64,000 bases of DNA from Okapia johnstoni (lineage: Eukaryota > Chordata > Mammalia > Artiodactyla > Giraffidae), in assembly GCA_024291935.2 (NCBI GenBank), contig CM044307.1:100631461-100695460 (forward strand). The letters run 5' to 3'. Position numbers and translations under genes: made by a program. Below, in pieces: positions 21,772-32,402 of the stretch (position 1 is the first letter of the stretch; each line of letters begins with the position of its first letter). The notes below the pieces were generated by a model, which was not told where the DNA came from, did not search any database, and saw only the letters and a program-made list of their open reading frames with translations.

Positions 21772-22477
21772 ACAAATGAAACTACCAAATCTGTTCCTAG
21801 ATTTGTCAAAATAAAAAACTAAATGGGCAAAATATTTTGTTATCATGCCCATCTTATATGATACTATTACAAATTTTTTTTCCTGAACAAAAAATTCCAA
21901 TCAGTAACAGTGAAAACTCTTCATAGAAAAATTAGTGGGTTATAAAATGCTAAAAATCTTTAATGCAGTTTCATTCTAAAAAATTCCACTTGACATTTAA
22001 AAAAAAAAAAGGTTTCCTTAGACACAAATGATACAAAGGGAATAATTTACAAAGTTGCAAAATAACAGCAATTACTGTAACTGACTCTTATGCCCACAAA
22101 TTTTTTGGCAGATACTTTCTAGTATTTGTTATCCTCAACTATTTACTGGAATGGGTAACATTACGTACCGTAGTTCACCATAAAAAAGGGCTATCATCAA
22201 CTGAACTCCAATTTCAAGTCAACTTCAAGATTTTGTGATTTTTACAGCAGGAATCCGGGAGGAAGTATAATTTATAAATGAAATTATTTATTCAGACATA
22301 TCTGCCCCATTCTCAGTGAAGTCTTAAATTATGCATTAGCAAGCAATGAGCGTCGAGTTGAGGACATTAAAATAAACTGCGTATCAATGAAAGGTAAGCT
22401 TCAAAAGGGAAAACACTACATTCAAATAATTACTTCAGGACCAGGTATAGCTTAAAGCTGCTTTGTTTTTACTCTTC
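21772..22477. other. No gene seen (intronic)
   Basis: Unique AT-rich sequence with a poly-A tract at about 22000-22010. No supportable gene is visible. Confidence 0.4.
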
Positions 22478-22758
22478 TATTTTCTAACTTTATTTTTCCA
22501 GTTGCTCTGGTCCTCACTGCTGCATGCAGGCACTCGCTGCTGTGGTGCATGGCTCTTCACTGCAGCGGCCTGCTCCTCTTGCTGCAGAGCACAGGCTCTA
22601 GGAGTGCAGGCTTCAGCAGCTGCAGCACATGGCTCAGCAGTTGTGGTGCACAAGCTTAACTGTTCTATGACACATAGAATTTTCCCCAACCAGGGATCAA
22701 ACCCATGCCCCCTGCATTGGCAGGCAGATTCTTATCCACTGCACCATCGGGGAAGTCC
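22478..22758 (-). repeat. tRNA-Glu-derived SINE, antisense
   Basis: Full-length type: 'gctgcatgcaggcactcgct' body with CTG/CAG-rich segments, 'accagggatcaaacccatgc' B-box region, 'attcttatccactgcaccat' and 'ggggaagtcc' head end. The 113-codon plus frame over it is a by-product. Confidence 0.88.
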
Positions 22759-22952
22759 TTGTGTTTACGCTTTTAATCTCGGATTCAACAAAATGAAAAT
22801 TTGAGGAATGTAATTAAAGTCCCTTTCTCTAATCATTTTACCATCTAAAATATTCCACCAAACTCAAGATTGAATCTCTTCTCTGGGAGAAGCATATGGA
22901 TACATTTCATTGACACAGGAAAGGTTTAATCAATAAGCTAGAAACACAGGCC
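22759..22952. other. Short unique spacer
   Basis: No feature is recognised between the SINE and the BovB. Confidence 0.35.
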
Positions 22953-23774
22953 TTGTTGTTCAATCGCTCAGTCATGTCCAACTCTGCAACCCCATGGACT
23001 GCAGCACACCAGGTTTCCCTGTCCTTCACCATCTCCCAGAATTTGTTCAAACTCATGTCCACTGAGTCAGTAATGCCATCCAACCATCTCATCCTCTGTT
23101 GTTCCCTTCTCCTTCTTCCTTCAATCTTTCCCAGCATCAGGTCTTTTCCAGTGAGTCAGTTCTTTGCATCAGATGGCCAAAGTACTGGAGCTTCAGCTTC
23201 GCATCAGCCTTTCCAATGAATATTCAGGGTTGATTTCCTTTAGGATTGACTGGTTTGATCTCTTTGCAGTCCAAGACTCTCAAGAGTCTTCTCCAACACC
23301 ACAGTTCAAAAGCATCAATTCTTCGATGCTCAGCCTTCTTTATGGTCCAACTCTCACATCCATACATGACCACTGGAAAAACCATAGCTTTGACTAGATG
23401 GACTTTTGTCAGCAAAGTAATGTCTCTGCTTTTGAATATGCTGTCTAGGTTGGTCACAGCTTTTCTCCCAAGGAGCAAGCGCCTTTTAATTTCATGGCTG
23501 CAGTCACTGTCTGCAGTGATTCTGGAGCCCAAGAAAATAAAGTCTCTCACTATTTCCATTCCCCCCCCCATCTATTTGCCATGAAGTGATGGGACTGGAT
23601 GCCATGATCTTAGTTTTTTGAATGCTGAGTTTTAAGCCAGCTTTTCACTCTCCTCTTTCACCTTCATTAAGAGGCTCTTTAACTCCTCTTCCCTTTCTGC
23701 AAGAGCAGTGTTACCTGCATATTTGAGGTTACTGATATCTCTCTCGGCAATCTTGATTCCAACTTGTGCTGGAA
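22953..23774 (-). mobile_element. BovB LINE 3' fragment, antisense, 0.8 kb
   Basis: Antisense BovB covering the end of RT and the C-terminus. The minus frame at 23571-23224 encodes 'MEIVRDFIFLGSRITADSD', 'RKAVTNLDSIFKSRDITLLT', 'VFPVVMYGCESWTIKKAEHR' and 'AFELWCWRRLLRV'. The minus frame at 23137-22907 encodes '[19 protein letters not shown]'. A C-run near 23562-23570 and indels break the frame. The RT motifs themselves are absent. Confidence 0.93.
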
Positions 23775-24439
23775 TTAACTTGGTCTTAAGTTCTATATAC
23801 TGAAGGTGGAAGTAACTTTCTTAATTCAAATATATTGTCATCTAGAAATGAAGTCAGGCAGAAAGAAAGCACTTAAGCTCCGGATTGTTTACCCTTCTGA
23901 CATTTCACTGAATAAGTAAGAAAAATGAACATACCTTTCTAAGGATCTTTGGAAAGTCAAAGATTTCGACAGACAGTGAAAACGTAGGTTTAGATATTTG
24001 GTGAAGAACCACATAGAAAGTTACAAATGTGGACTAGAAAGCAAAAGCAATTGATTAATATTTTAACAAACATATTCTAATTGCCATGATCAAATAAGCA
24101 ATAGGACTTTCTCAAGGCTTTACATACAACTTATGAAGTTGCACGCATTTTATGAAAATACCATCATTAACCAAAATATTTTTAGTGCTTCTCTTTTGGA
24201 ATTTCATGAGAGCTTTGGCATATTCTTCTGAAAAACTGTTCACTTGATAAACATTGATTCATCACCTCATTTATGCTGTAACTCTGTACTGTTAACAAAT
24301 GTTTGGCATCTGAGGGTAGATAGACTCTTTGAAAATAACTATCCCAGATCACCCTGGGGTAACTTAGGTGATTAGGTTAATTAATGTAATTATTATGATT
24401 TTTTAAAATGAAATGTTAGAACCTTAAATGCATGTTGCT
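23775..24439. other. No gene seen (intronic)
   Basis: Unique AT-rich sequence. No repeat or coding frame is recognised. Confidence 0.4.
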
Positions 24440-24800
24440 AATATCAAAGAAGCCAGTCTGAAAAGGTTGCATAGCAGGATTTCAATCCTATGACATTTGG
24501 ATGAGGCAAAACTATACAGAGAAAGTGGATAGATCAGCAGTTGCCAGGGCAGAGGAGGAGGTGAAGCATAGGGAATTTGTTTAGGGCAGTAAACTACTCC
24601 CTATGATACCACAATGGTAGATACACGCTATTACACATTCAACTATCTACCTATATCTAAAAGCTGTATAACAAAGAGTGAACAGTAATGTAAACTGTGG
24701 ATTTTATTCAATATTGGTTCATCAACATTGGTTCACCAATTGTAACAAATGTACCACACCAATGCAAGATGTTAATAATAAGAGAAACTAGGCAGCAGTG
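24440..24800 (+). mobile_element. L1 LINE 3'-end fragment
   Basis: Resembles the L1 ORF2 stop and 3'UTR: 'agaagccagtctgaaaaggt', 'atcagcagttgccagggc', 'gggcagtaaactactcccta', 'aagagtgaacagtaatgtaa' and 'aatgcaagatgttaataata'. It lies just before Tigger1 and is decayed. Confidence 0.75.
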
Positions 24801-24846
24801 GAGAATATGAGAACTCTCTATTTAAAGCAGCTTTAACAGTCTATCA

Positions 24847-27145
24847 CATGCATACCTCATTTTATTGTGTTTTGCTTTGTCTCACTTTGCAAATATTGTA
24901 TTTTCTTTCACCAACCCTGAGTTGAGCAAGTCTTTCAGAACCACTTTTTCCAATAGCATTTGCTCACTTCCTATCTCTGTGTCAGATTCTGGAAATTCTC
25001 ACAGTAATTTAAACTTACTCATAATTTGTTGTTATAATCTGTGATCAATGATCTTTAATGTTTTGGGGTGCCACAAACTGCACGGGAAGCCTGGCATGCT
25101 GCACTTCATGGAGCCACAGAGAGTTGGACACAACTGAGCAACTGAACAATAAAACTGCAATCATGTAAGACAACGAACTTTGATAAATGCTATGTGTTTT
25201 GACTGCTTCACCAACCAGCATGTCCCCTTATCTCTCGCCCTCTCCTCAGGCTTCCCTATTCCCTGAGACACAATATTGAAATTAAGCCAATTAATAAACC
25301 TACAATGGTTTCTAAGTGTTTAAGTAAAACGAAGAGTCCCAAGTCTCTCATTTTAAACTAAACACTAGAAAGGATTAATAAGCTTATCGAGAAAGACATG
25401 TTGAAAGCCAAGACAAGCTTAAAGGTGGCCTTCTCGCGCTAGACAGTCAGCCAACTTGTGAATGCAAAGGAAAACTTCTTGAAGGAAATTAACAGTGCTA
25501 CTCAAGTGAGTTGAATGATTAGAAAACAAAACAGCCCTATCGCTAATATGGAGAAAGTTTTAGTCGTCTGGATAGATCAAACCAGGCCACAATATCTCAT
25601 TAATCTAAGCCCTAATCCAAAACAAGGCTCCAACTCTTTTTCAATTCTGTGAAGGCTGAGAGAGGTGAAGAAACTGCAGAAGAAAAGCTAGCACGGGATG
25701 GCTTATGAAGCTGAAGCAGCAAGCCATCTCTCTAACATAAAAGGATACAGTGAAGGAGTAAGCGCTGATTTAGAAGCTGCAGCAATTTATGCAGAAGATC
25801 TACCTAAGTTCATTAATGAAGGTGGCTATGCTGAACAACAGATTTTCAATGAAGGAAAAAAGTAGCCTTATTCTGGAAGAAGATGCCATTAAGGACTTTC
25901 ACAATCAGAAGTAAGAGGTCAATGCCTGGTCTCAAAGGACAGGCTGACTCTCTTGTCAGTTGGGAGCTTATACAGATTGAAGTTAAAACCAGTGTTCACT
26001 TACCATTCTGAAAATCCTAGGGCCCTTGTACTCTATAAAAGGAACAACATAACCTGGATAACAGTACATGTATTTACAACATGGTTAGCCCACTGCTGAG
26101 ACCTACTGCTCAGAAAAGATTCCTTTCAAAATATTACTGCTCACTGACAATGTACCTGGTCACTCAAGAGCTCTGATGGAGACAGATAATGAGATTTATT
26201 TTCTTTTCATACCTGCCAATACAACATTCATTCTGCAACCCAATGATCAAGGAGTAATAGCTACCATAGATAGTGATTCCTCTGATGAGTCTGGGCAGCC
26301 AAGTACACACTGAAAATCTCTGGAAAGGAGTCACTATATAGATGCTATTTAAAACATTTGTGATTTACAAGAAGAGGTCAAAATACCAATATTAACAGGA
26401 GTTTGGAAGAAGTTGATGCCAACCCCCAAGGGATATTTCAGTGAAGAAAGTAACTGCAGATTTGGTGAAAAGAGCAAGAGAAGTAAAATTAAAGGTGAAG
26501 CCTGAAGATATGATTGAGTTCCTGTAATTTCATGATAAAACTTGGAACGGATGAGGAGTTGCTTCTTACACATGAGCAAAGAAAAGTGGTTTCTTGAGAT
26601 GGAATCTACTCCTGGTGAAGATGCTGTGAAGACTGTTGAAATGACAACAAAGGATTTAGAATATTACATAAACTTAGTTGATAAAGCAGTGGCAGGGTTT
26701 GAGAAGACTGACTCCAACTTTGAAAGAAATTCTGTGAGCAAATGCTACCAAACAGCATTGGATGTTACAGAGAAATCATTAGTCAAAGGGAGCGTTAACT
26801 GATGGGGCAAACTTCATTGTCTTGTTTTAAGAAATTGCCAAAGTCACCATAATCTGCAGAAACTACCACTCTGATCATTCAGCAGGCATCAATACTGAGG
26901 CAAGACCCTCTACCAGCAAAAAAAATCACGACTTGCTGGAAGCTCAAATGGTTAGCATTTTTCAGCAATTAAGTAATTCTTTAATTATAGTATGTACATT
27001 TCTAAAGATATAATGCTAAGAAACTATAGTATTCCTATAGTGTACTCATAACTTTTACATGCACTAAGAAACCAAAAAATTCATGTGATTTGCTTCATTG
27101 CAATGTTTATTATGGTGATCTAGAACAAACTCTGAAGTATGCCTG
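24847..27145 (+). mobile_element. Tigger1 DNA transposon (TcMar-Tigger), near full length, dead
   Basis: Left end 'catgcatacctcattttatt' and right end 'ctgaagtatgcctg' are inverted relatives of the Tigger1 terminus ('caggcatacctc...'), and TA follows on the right. The interior matches Tigger1 along its length: 'ttaagccaattaataaacct', 'ggagaaagttttagtcgtct', 'gcaccattc'-like decayed blocks, 'gatgccattaaggactttca', 'actgctcactgacaatgtac' and 'caacccaatgatcaaggagt'. An 86-codon frame at 26542-26802 ('[20 protein letters not shown]') is the best preserved piece of the pogo-like transposase C-terminus. Multiple stops and frameshifts elsewhere make it inactive. It carries a 69-bp BovB stub at 25083-25151. 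Confidence 0.9.
25083..25151 (+). mobile_element. 69-bp BovB 3' stub with perfect TSD
   Basis: Only the last BovB bases are present ('gggaagcctggcatgctgca', 'gagttggacacaactgagca', 'actgaacaat'). The exact octamer 'aaactgca' on both sides (25075-25082 and 25152-25159) shows it is a very short but genuine retrotransposition into Tigger1. Confidence 0.85.
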
Positions 27146-27304
27146 TAATTCAAAAAGAAGTATTACTATGAATAAACTTCAGTGCTGCAAATGATCTACA
27201 GAGAAGACCTTTGAAGGTAACATCCAAATACCAACTATATCTGTATCCTTCTACGCTGTGTTTGAAAGTTGAGACACATTTTCTAACATAAACCCTTTAT
27301 CCCA

Positions 27305-27434
27305 GGAATTCCCTGGTAGTCCAGTGGTTAGAACTTGGTGCTCTCGCTGCGGGGTCCTGGGTTCTTATCCTGGCTGGAGAACTAAGATACTGCAAGCTGC
27401 CTGGCACAGCCAATAAATAAACAAACAAAGCATC
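27305..27434 (+). repeat. tRNA-Glu-derived SINE, sense, short form
   Basis: Head 'ggaattccctggtagtccag', 'tggttagaacttggtgctct', body 'gagaactaagatactgcaag' and tail 'aataaataaacaaacaaag'. A 7-bp duplication 'tatccca' (27298-27304, 27435-27441) flanks it. Confidence 0.85.
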
Positions 27435-27524
27435 TATCCCAAGGGCTGCTAATTCCCACCTTTCTACCACAGCCCACTCTGCTCTCTCTCAATCTGAAAT
27501 ATGATTCTCCTTTTCATCTGCTCA

Positions 27525-27735
27525 TTTCTTATCAGTCCTTCAAGATCAACTCAAACCTCATACACCCTCGATGAAGTTTCCTGGACCATTCAGTCCTCTT
27601 TGGGAACTCTCACTTCTCTACACTAACAGAATGGCACAATATTCAACACCTTATTATACACTTTTTAAATGTTTCAAAATTATCTCATATAACCTTATTC
27701 CTCCATATTAGATTTCAAATTCTCAAGGAAAAAAA
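27525..27735 (+). repeat. Probable L2 LINE remnant
   Basis: Contains 'cttcaagatcaactcaaacc' and 'gatgaagtttcctggaccat', resembling the L2 3' region that reads 'cttcaggtctcagctcaaat' and 'gaggccttccctgacca'. Strongly decayed. Confidence 0.5.
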
Positions 27736-27962
27736 AAGAATTAAGAGTTTGTCCAAATCCTAGCAATGCTGAGAACAGAACAGATACAGCAACACAAACG
27801 CCCAAAGGCCAAGTTCAGTGTCTAATAGACAACTTGTACTAAGAAGGTAGTGAAATGTGTTGCAGCTTTACTGGAACATCTAAATTATGACATATTCTGT
27901 AGCCACTAAGAATCACAACACAGTTATACACTCACTGACATATAAAGATGATCTAAGAGACG
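27736..27962. other. Unique sequence, no gene seen
   Basis: No recognised feature apart from a short A-run at about 27731-27738. Confidence 0.35.
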
Positions 27963-28192
27963 CTTCAGAGCAACTAAGCCCAGTGTACCACAACTACGGA
28001 GCCTGTGCTCCAGAGCCCACGCGCCACATCTACTAAAGCCCAGGCACCCCAGAGCCCATGCTCTGCAACAGGAGAAGCAATCACAGTGGGAAGCCGGCAC
28101 ACCATAATCAAGAGTAGCCTCTACTCAATACAACTAGAAAGAAACCTGCATAGCAACAAAGACCCAGCATAGCCAAAAATAAATACATAACA
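27963..28192 (+). repeat. CHR-type SINE body, sense, lacking head
   Basis: Body segments 'cagagcaactaagcccagtg', 'gagcctgtgctccagagccc', 'tctgcaacaggagaagcaat' and 'gacccagcatagccaaaaat' are present. The tRNA-like head is missing, so this is a 5'-truncated element. Confidence 0.85.
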
Positions 28193-29454
28193 TTAAAAAG
28201 AAGAAAAAATATATTGATAAGAAAAAGGTTATAATATTTGTACAATGACTAAATTTCTGGATTTATATATTTATTTTATGTGTATGTCCAAAAATATCCT
28301 CAGGAATTGTGTATTAAAACTATAAAGTAATAGCTATCATTGGAGAGTGGAAATTACATTTATAAAACCAAAAAATATGCAGCAGTTAACATCTTCGCTT
28401 TCAAGAGTTTAAAAGGGAATAATATTTATTATATAAAGTTTAAAGATCAGTTGTAAAAATGTATATAGGGTATAATCCCAATTAATAAAAATAAAAATGA
28501 AAGAATATATGATAATTGATAATAGTAATCTATAGCTGATGTTTGCACAATCCTGTTTTGGCTGTTTAATTTCAAATTTTATACAAGAAGATATTATCTT
28601 TAAATTATCAAATATAAATTACTCCTAAAATGTGATCTAGAGAAGCACTTCCTCAAAGTAAGAGAAAGTAGAAGGAAGGGAGAAAGGGAACACCTCTCGA
28701 ACTGAGAGAATAATAAGCAGTAAAGAGACAAAGGTGATGCCCATCCTTTAGCACCTGTATTCCAAGCATCTATATCCCAAGATGAACTAAAAAAGAATCT
28801 GGGAATGGAAATTAACACCTGCTTTTACAAGAAATACAAGGAAAAATCTAAACCAAGCGATAGTATTCAGCTCTAAACCTCTCCAAAATTACACTCAGAA
28901 CAGACTCTTGACAATTTAATGTCACCAGAGCATCCATCTTCACTCCATCCTGCTCCCCAAAGTCATCCCCAAATCTATTTTCAGTATAGAATTATTTTTG
29001 TAATAAAGAGTCACTTGGTATAACTTTGCTTAGAGCCTATCCTCTCATTTTTTTAAACCCATGTGAAAATATGGATTTAATTATCCTATTATATGCATAT
29101 TATATTTATAGGATTTTATATTGTTTACCATGCTTGAATAGGTACCTGTCTCTGAACAAGAAAATTCCCTTAATAACTGCAAATTAGGCAGGCAAAACTT
29201 ATTCCAGAAGCTGTCAGACTTATTGTATAAATAGATATGGACAAAGGAAGGAAATGCCCAGCCAACAATACTAACAAAGAACAGCAGAATAAAGTCTGAA
29301 TTCCCTGGTGTGACATTCAGATCTATCACAAGAATGGTCCATATCATTCTTACCGAGTGTTCTCCATTCACTCCCAACCATGAATTCGCCGCACATCAAA
29401 ATTTCCTCAGTTAGAACATATCCCTCCCTCTTTCCAACAATGATAACCAACGTG
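28193..29454. other. Unique AT-rich intronic stretch, no gene seen
   Basis: About 1.3 kb without recognised repeats. The minus frames at 28600-28818 and 29081-29377 show no domain or codon-like structure. Confidence 0.45.
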
Positions 29455-29692
29455 TGGGCACTGGCACCTAAACAAATGTGGAGTCATATCCAAGTTTGCC
29501 AATATAACCTTTGGGCAAGTCACAACTTCTCTGAGGCTGAACTTCCTCATCTTGTAAAATGAGAAAAGAACTTTTTTTTTAAAAAAAATCTATGTTGTGA
29601 GCTAATGTGAAGATGAGGAAATAACACATAGAAAGCCCCCAGCACAGTGCTGGGCACACAGTACGCACACAATATAATGCTATTATCTCCTG
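29455..29692 (+). repeat. MIR SINE, sense
   Basis: Blocks 'gggcaagtcacaacttctct', 'cttcctcatcttgtaaaatg' and 'agcacagtgctgggcacaca' occur in MIR order and spacing. Confidence 0.75.
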
Positions 29693-29905
29693 GTTCTGTG
29701 CCTTCCTTTATCCAGAATGTTAGTGTGTCCCCTCTGCACTTGGGAAGTCCTCATTAGTCAAGTCACAGGGCTTAATACCATTTCACCATATATAAAGCCC
29801 TCCCTGACTCCCTTACAGAACTGGTGGCTCCCTTTTCTGAGCTAGTTCAGGACTTTGTTCTTTCCTCCATCATAGTTTTTATAACATCAAATTTATAATT
29901 ATCTG
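29693..29905 (+). repeat. Probable L2 LINE remnant
   Basis: Blocks like 'ataaagccctccctgactcc' and 'tcatagtttttataacatca' resemble the L2 3' region. Strongly decayed. Confidence 0.45.
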
Positions 29906-29907
29906 CT

Positions 29908-30249
29908 ACAGACTGAGTGAGTGTACATCCCCAATATCTATGTGGTTGGGGATCAACTCCAATGTGATATTAGAAGATGGGGCCTTGGGGAGGAGATTAG
30001 GTCACAAGGCTAGAGTCCTCATGGATGGGATTAGTGTTCTGATAAAAGAGATCCCAGAGATCTCTCTCATCCCCTTCCACCATGTGAGGACAAGTGAACT
30101 TTTAGAAAGCAGGCTCTCACCAAACGCCCATTCTGCTGCAGTCTTCTTTTTGGACTCACAGACTCCAGGAACTGTGAGAAATAAACTTCTGTTGTCTATA
30201 AACCACCCAGTCTATGATACTCTTGTGAGAGCTGCCTAAACTAAGACAG
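29908..30249 (+). mobile_element. MLT1-type LTR (ERVL-MaLR), sense
   Basis: Nearly complete solo LTR: 'catccccaatatctatgtgg', 'atgatattagaagatgggg'-like, 'aggagattaggtcacaaggc', 'ggattagtgttctgataaaa', 'ccaccatgtgaggacaagtg', 'ggaactgtgagaaataaact' and 'ctaaactaagacag'. The polyadenylation-signal-like 'aataaa' sits at the expected place. It has no coding content. Confidence 0.85.
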
Positions 30250-31076
30250 TATTTTTTTAATCCCTGAGAGAAGACCGGAAGTTCCTTAAAGATGGGTGAT
30301 AGTGGATAAGGTGACTCACTCCAGCAGCTAGCACTATGCCTGGGGCACAGAGAAGGCTGGCCAATGGTTTTGAGTAAACCAACTGAAAAAGAATCTACCA
30401 AAAGTGCTGCAGCCCCCAAGGGAGAGGAGTGACAAAGGCAAATGCTAAAGAAAGGTCAGGTAACATGAAAATAGAAAAGAAGCTGTCACGTTTGGCAATT
30501 ATGAGGCTACAAGCAAACTTGGCAAAATCGATTTTTAAAAAGTAGTGAGACTGAGAAGTTAAATGGGAGTTGGCAGGTGAAAACGATGCCTTTAAGTTGA
30601 GCAATTAAGGAAGGAAAAGTAAGTTGAAGGTGAAAGAGAATTAAGGGAACATTCCTTAATGACAAGATGAGAGATAAAGGTTGAGTATTTAAGAAGGAAT
30701 AAAATCAGCAAGATTCTGAATAATAATCAGGATAGAGCTGAAGGGCAGGAGAGAGCAACACTCAGCTGGAGTTAAGACTGAGGCTGATAGACAACTTCAG
30801 TTTTAGGAGTAGCCTGGGAATACCAAATTAATACTTTTTTGTATGGAATAGATATCTCTAAAGACTTTTCCAGTTCAAAACATCCAGTTATGTAATTTTC
30901 AAATGCTAACAAAAACACCTCTAAAATACATCCACTGTTTTCCTTTTCTACTACCTCTGTCCTAGCAATCAGTATCAACTCTTAAACAAGCATTCTCAAT
31001 TCTAGACCTTTCTCTACCTCATTACTTGGACTTTACATATTAGATTATCCGATTTATGGTTATGCATACAGATATG
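30250..31076. other. No gene seen; possible ancient-repeat remnants
   Basis: The stretch 30430-30780 has a purine-rich character ('gacaagatgagagataaagg', 'gctgaagggcaggagagagc') typical of decayed L2-type sequence, but I cannot assign it. No gene is supported. Confidence 0.35.
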
Positions 31077-31249
31077 CACTTCCCAAGTGGTGCAGTGGTA
31101 AAGAAACTGCCTGCCAAAGCAGGAGATTCAAGAGACATGGGTTTGATCCCTGGGTCAAGAAGATCTCTTGAAGGAGGAAATGGTGATCCACTCCAGTAGT
31201 CTTGCCTAGACTACAGGCCATGGGTTGCAAAGAGTCAGACACTGAGCTC
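31077..31249 (+). repeat. Bov-tA SINE, sense
   Basis: Head 'cttcccaagtggtgcagtgg', 'taaagaaactgcctgcc', B-box 'gggtttgatccctgggtc', body 'ggtgatccactccagtagtc' and 'gggttgcaaagagtcagaca', ending as the CA repeat begins. The body has internal deletions. Confidence 0.85.
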
Positions 31250-31362
31250 AAACACACACACATGCATATAGACATAGACAGACACACAGATATACATGTA
31301 TGGGCGCGCGCACACACACACCACATACTGTACACACACACACACACACACTACATACTGTA
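31250..31362. repeat. Compound CA/CG microsatellite
   Basis: Interrupted (CA)n tracts with a 'gggcgcgcgcacacacacac' core and the block 'cacatactgtacacacac' near-duplicated as 'cactacatactgtaac'. It arose at the A-rich tail position of the adjacent SINE. Confidence 0.9.
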
Positions 31363-32184
31363 ACATTTGCTTAGAAAATTCAGTTTGCTCCTAAGCAGCT
31401 AATATGTTATGGAGCAAGTTGAGCATAACCCAAATTTCACATTTGCTTCTGTGCAACTGCAAGAAACACTAAGTAAGCAAAGAAAACACAACTCGGCTGC
31501 AAAGAAACTCACAAAATACACCACAAACTTCTGCCATGCAGCTAAGTTCACTGCATGTGTTATGAACCACACTCATCCGAATCTGGTGTTACATTTTCAA
31601 TCCAACTTCAGGTAACCCTTCTTCCATCACTTCACAAATCGCAACCCCTCTGAGACCCACTTCTATAACCAAATTTCAGCGCTTTTACAAAGTCGTGTCA
31701 TATTAATTCAAGTACTTTTATATTTCTTAACCATTTAACATGTATAAAACTGCACTAGTCCTTACAAGGTTTCTGTCTTTTCACATGTCACTGACAAAGT
31801 TTTTGAGTGTTATTCCCCTAAACTCCACTTTTCCATATGCCCTGTGGTTTTTAATCACGGGATTTCTGCATATGTTGAGTTTTATGAACTTATAGGCTGA
31901 GTTATAGCTTACGCGCACTTGTAATTACTACAGCTCTACTCAATTTCCCACCAAAATCAAAGGCAACAGAGGAGATTAAAAAAAAAAATCTCTGGGCATC
32001 CTTCACAATTATCTGAAGGAGCCCATACCTATACGATGCTTTGAATGACCCAAACACTTTTCTTCAATGGTTCAGGAAACACAATATATGAAAAGAAAGA
32101 AACAGCTGTTTAACAGTAGGGTCTTTTCCCAATAAAGCTATGCTTAAATATTTTAATATCAAATAACACATACGTATCTGTTCC
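31363..32184. other. No gene seen (intronic)
   Basis: Unique sequence with no recognised element. The 68-codon plus frame at 31409-31615 has no support. Confidence 0.4.
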
Positions 32185-32402
32185 TAAAGACAGAAGTACA
32201 TTGGTGGTTGTCTGAGGATGGAGGGAGGGTAGAACGGAGAGTTATTGTTTAACAAGTATACAGCTTCAATTTTATAAGATGAAAGACTTATGGGGATGGC
32301 TAGTGGTAATTTCTGCACAACAATCTGAATGTATTTAATAGCACTGAATAAAAATGATTTAAGATCTTATGTATGGTATTCTACCACAATTTTTAAAAAA
32401 AA
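32185..32402 (+). mobile_element. L1 LINE 3'-end fragment
   Basis: Blocks 'gacagaagtacattggtggt', 'gagagttattgtttaacaag', 'tttataagatgaaagactta' and 'tgcacaacaatctgaatgta' follow the order of mammalian L1M 3' ends and finish in an A-rich tail. Confidence 0.75.

Noticed and set aside
22463..22804. 113-codon plus frame
   Set aside because: Lies over an antisense tRNA-type SINE; the apparent Ala/Ser/Cys pattern comes from its CTG/CAG-rich body.
26542..26802. 86-codon frame as a domesticated transposase gene
   Set aside because: It matches the C-terminal Tigger1 transposase in its normal place inside a Tigger1 copy with stops elsewhere. There is no DNA-binding or DDE part in frame, so it is a remnant.
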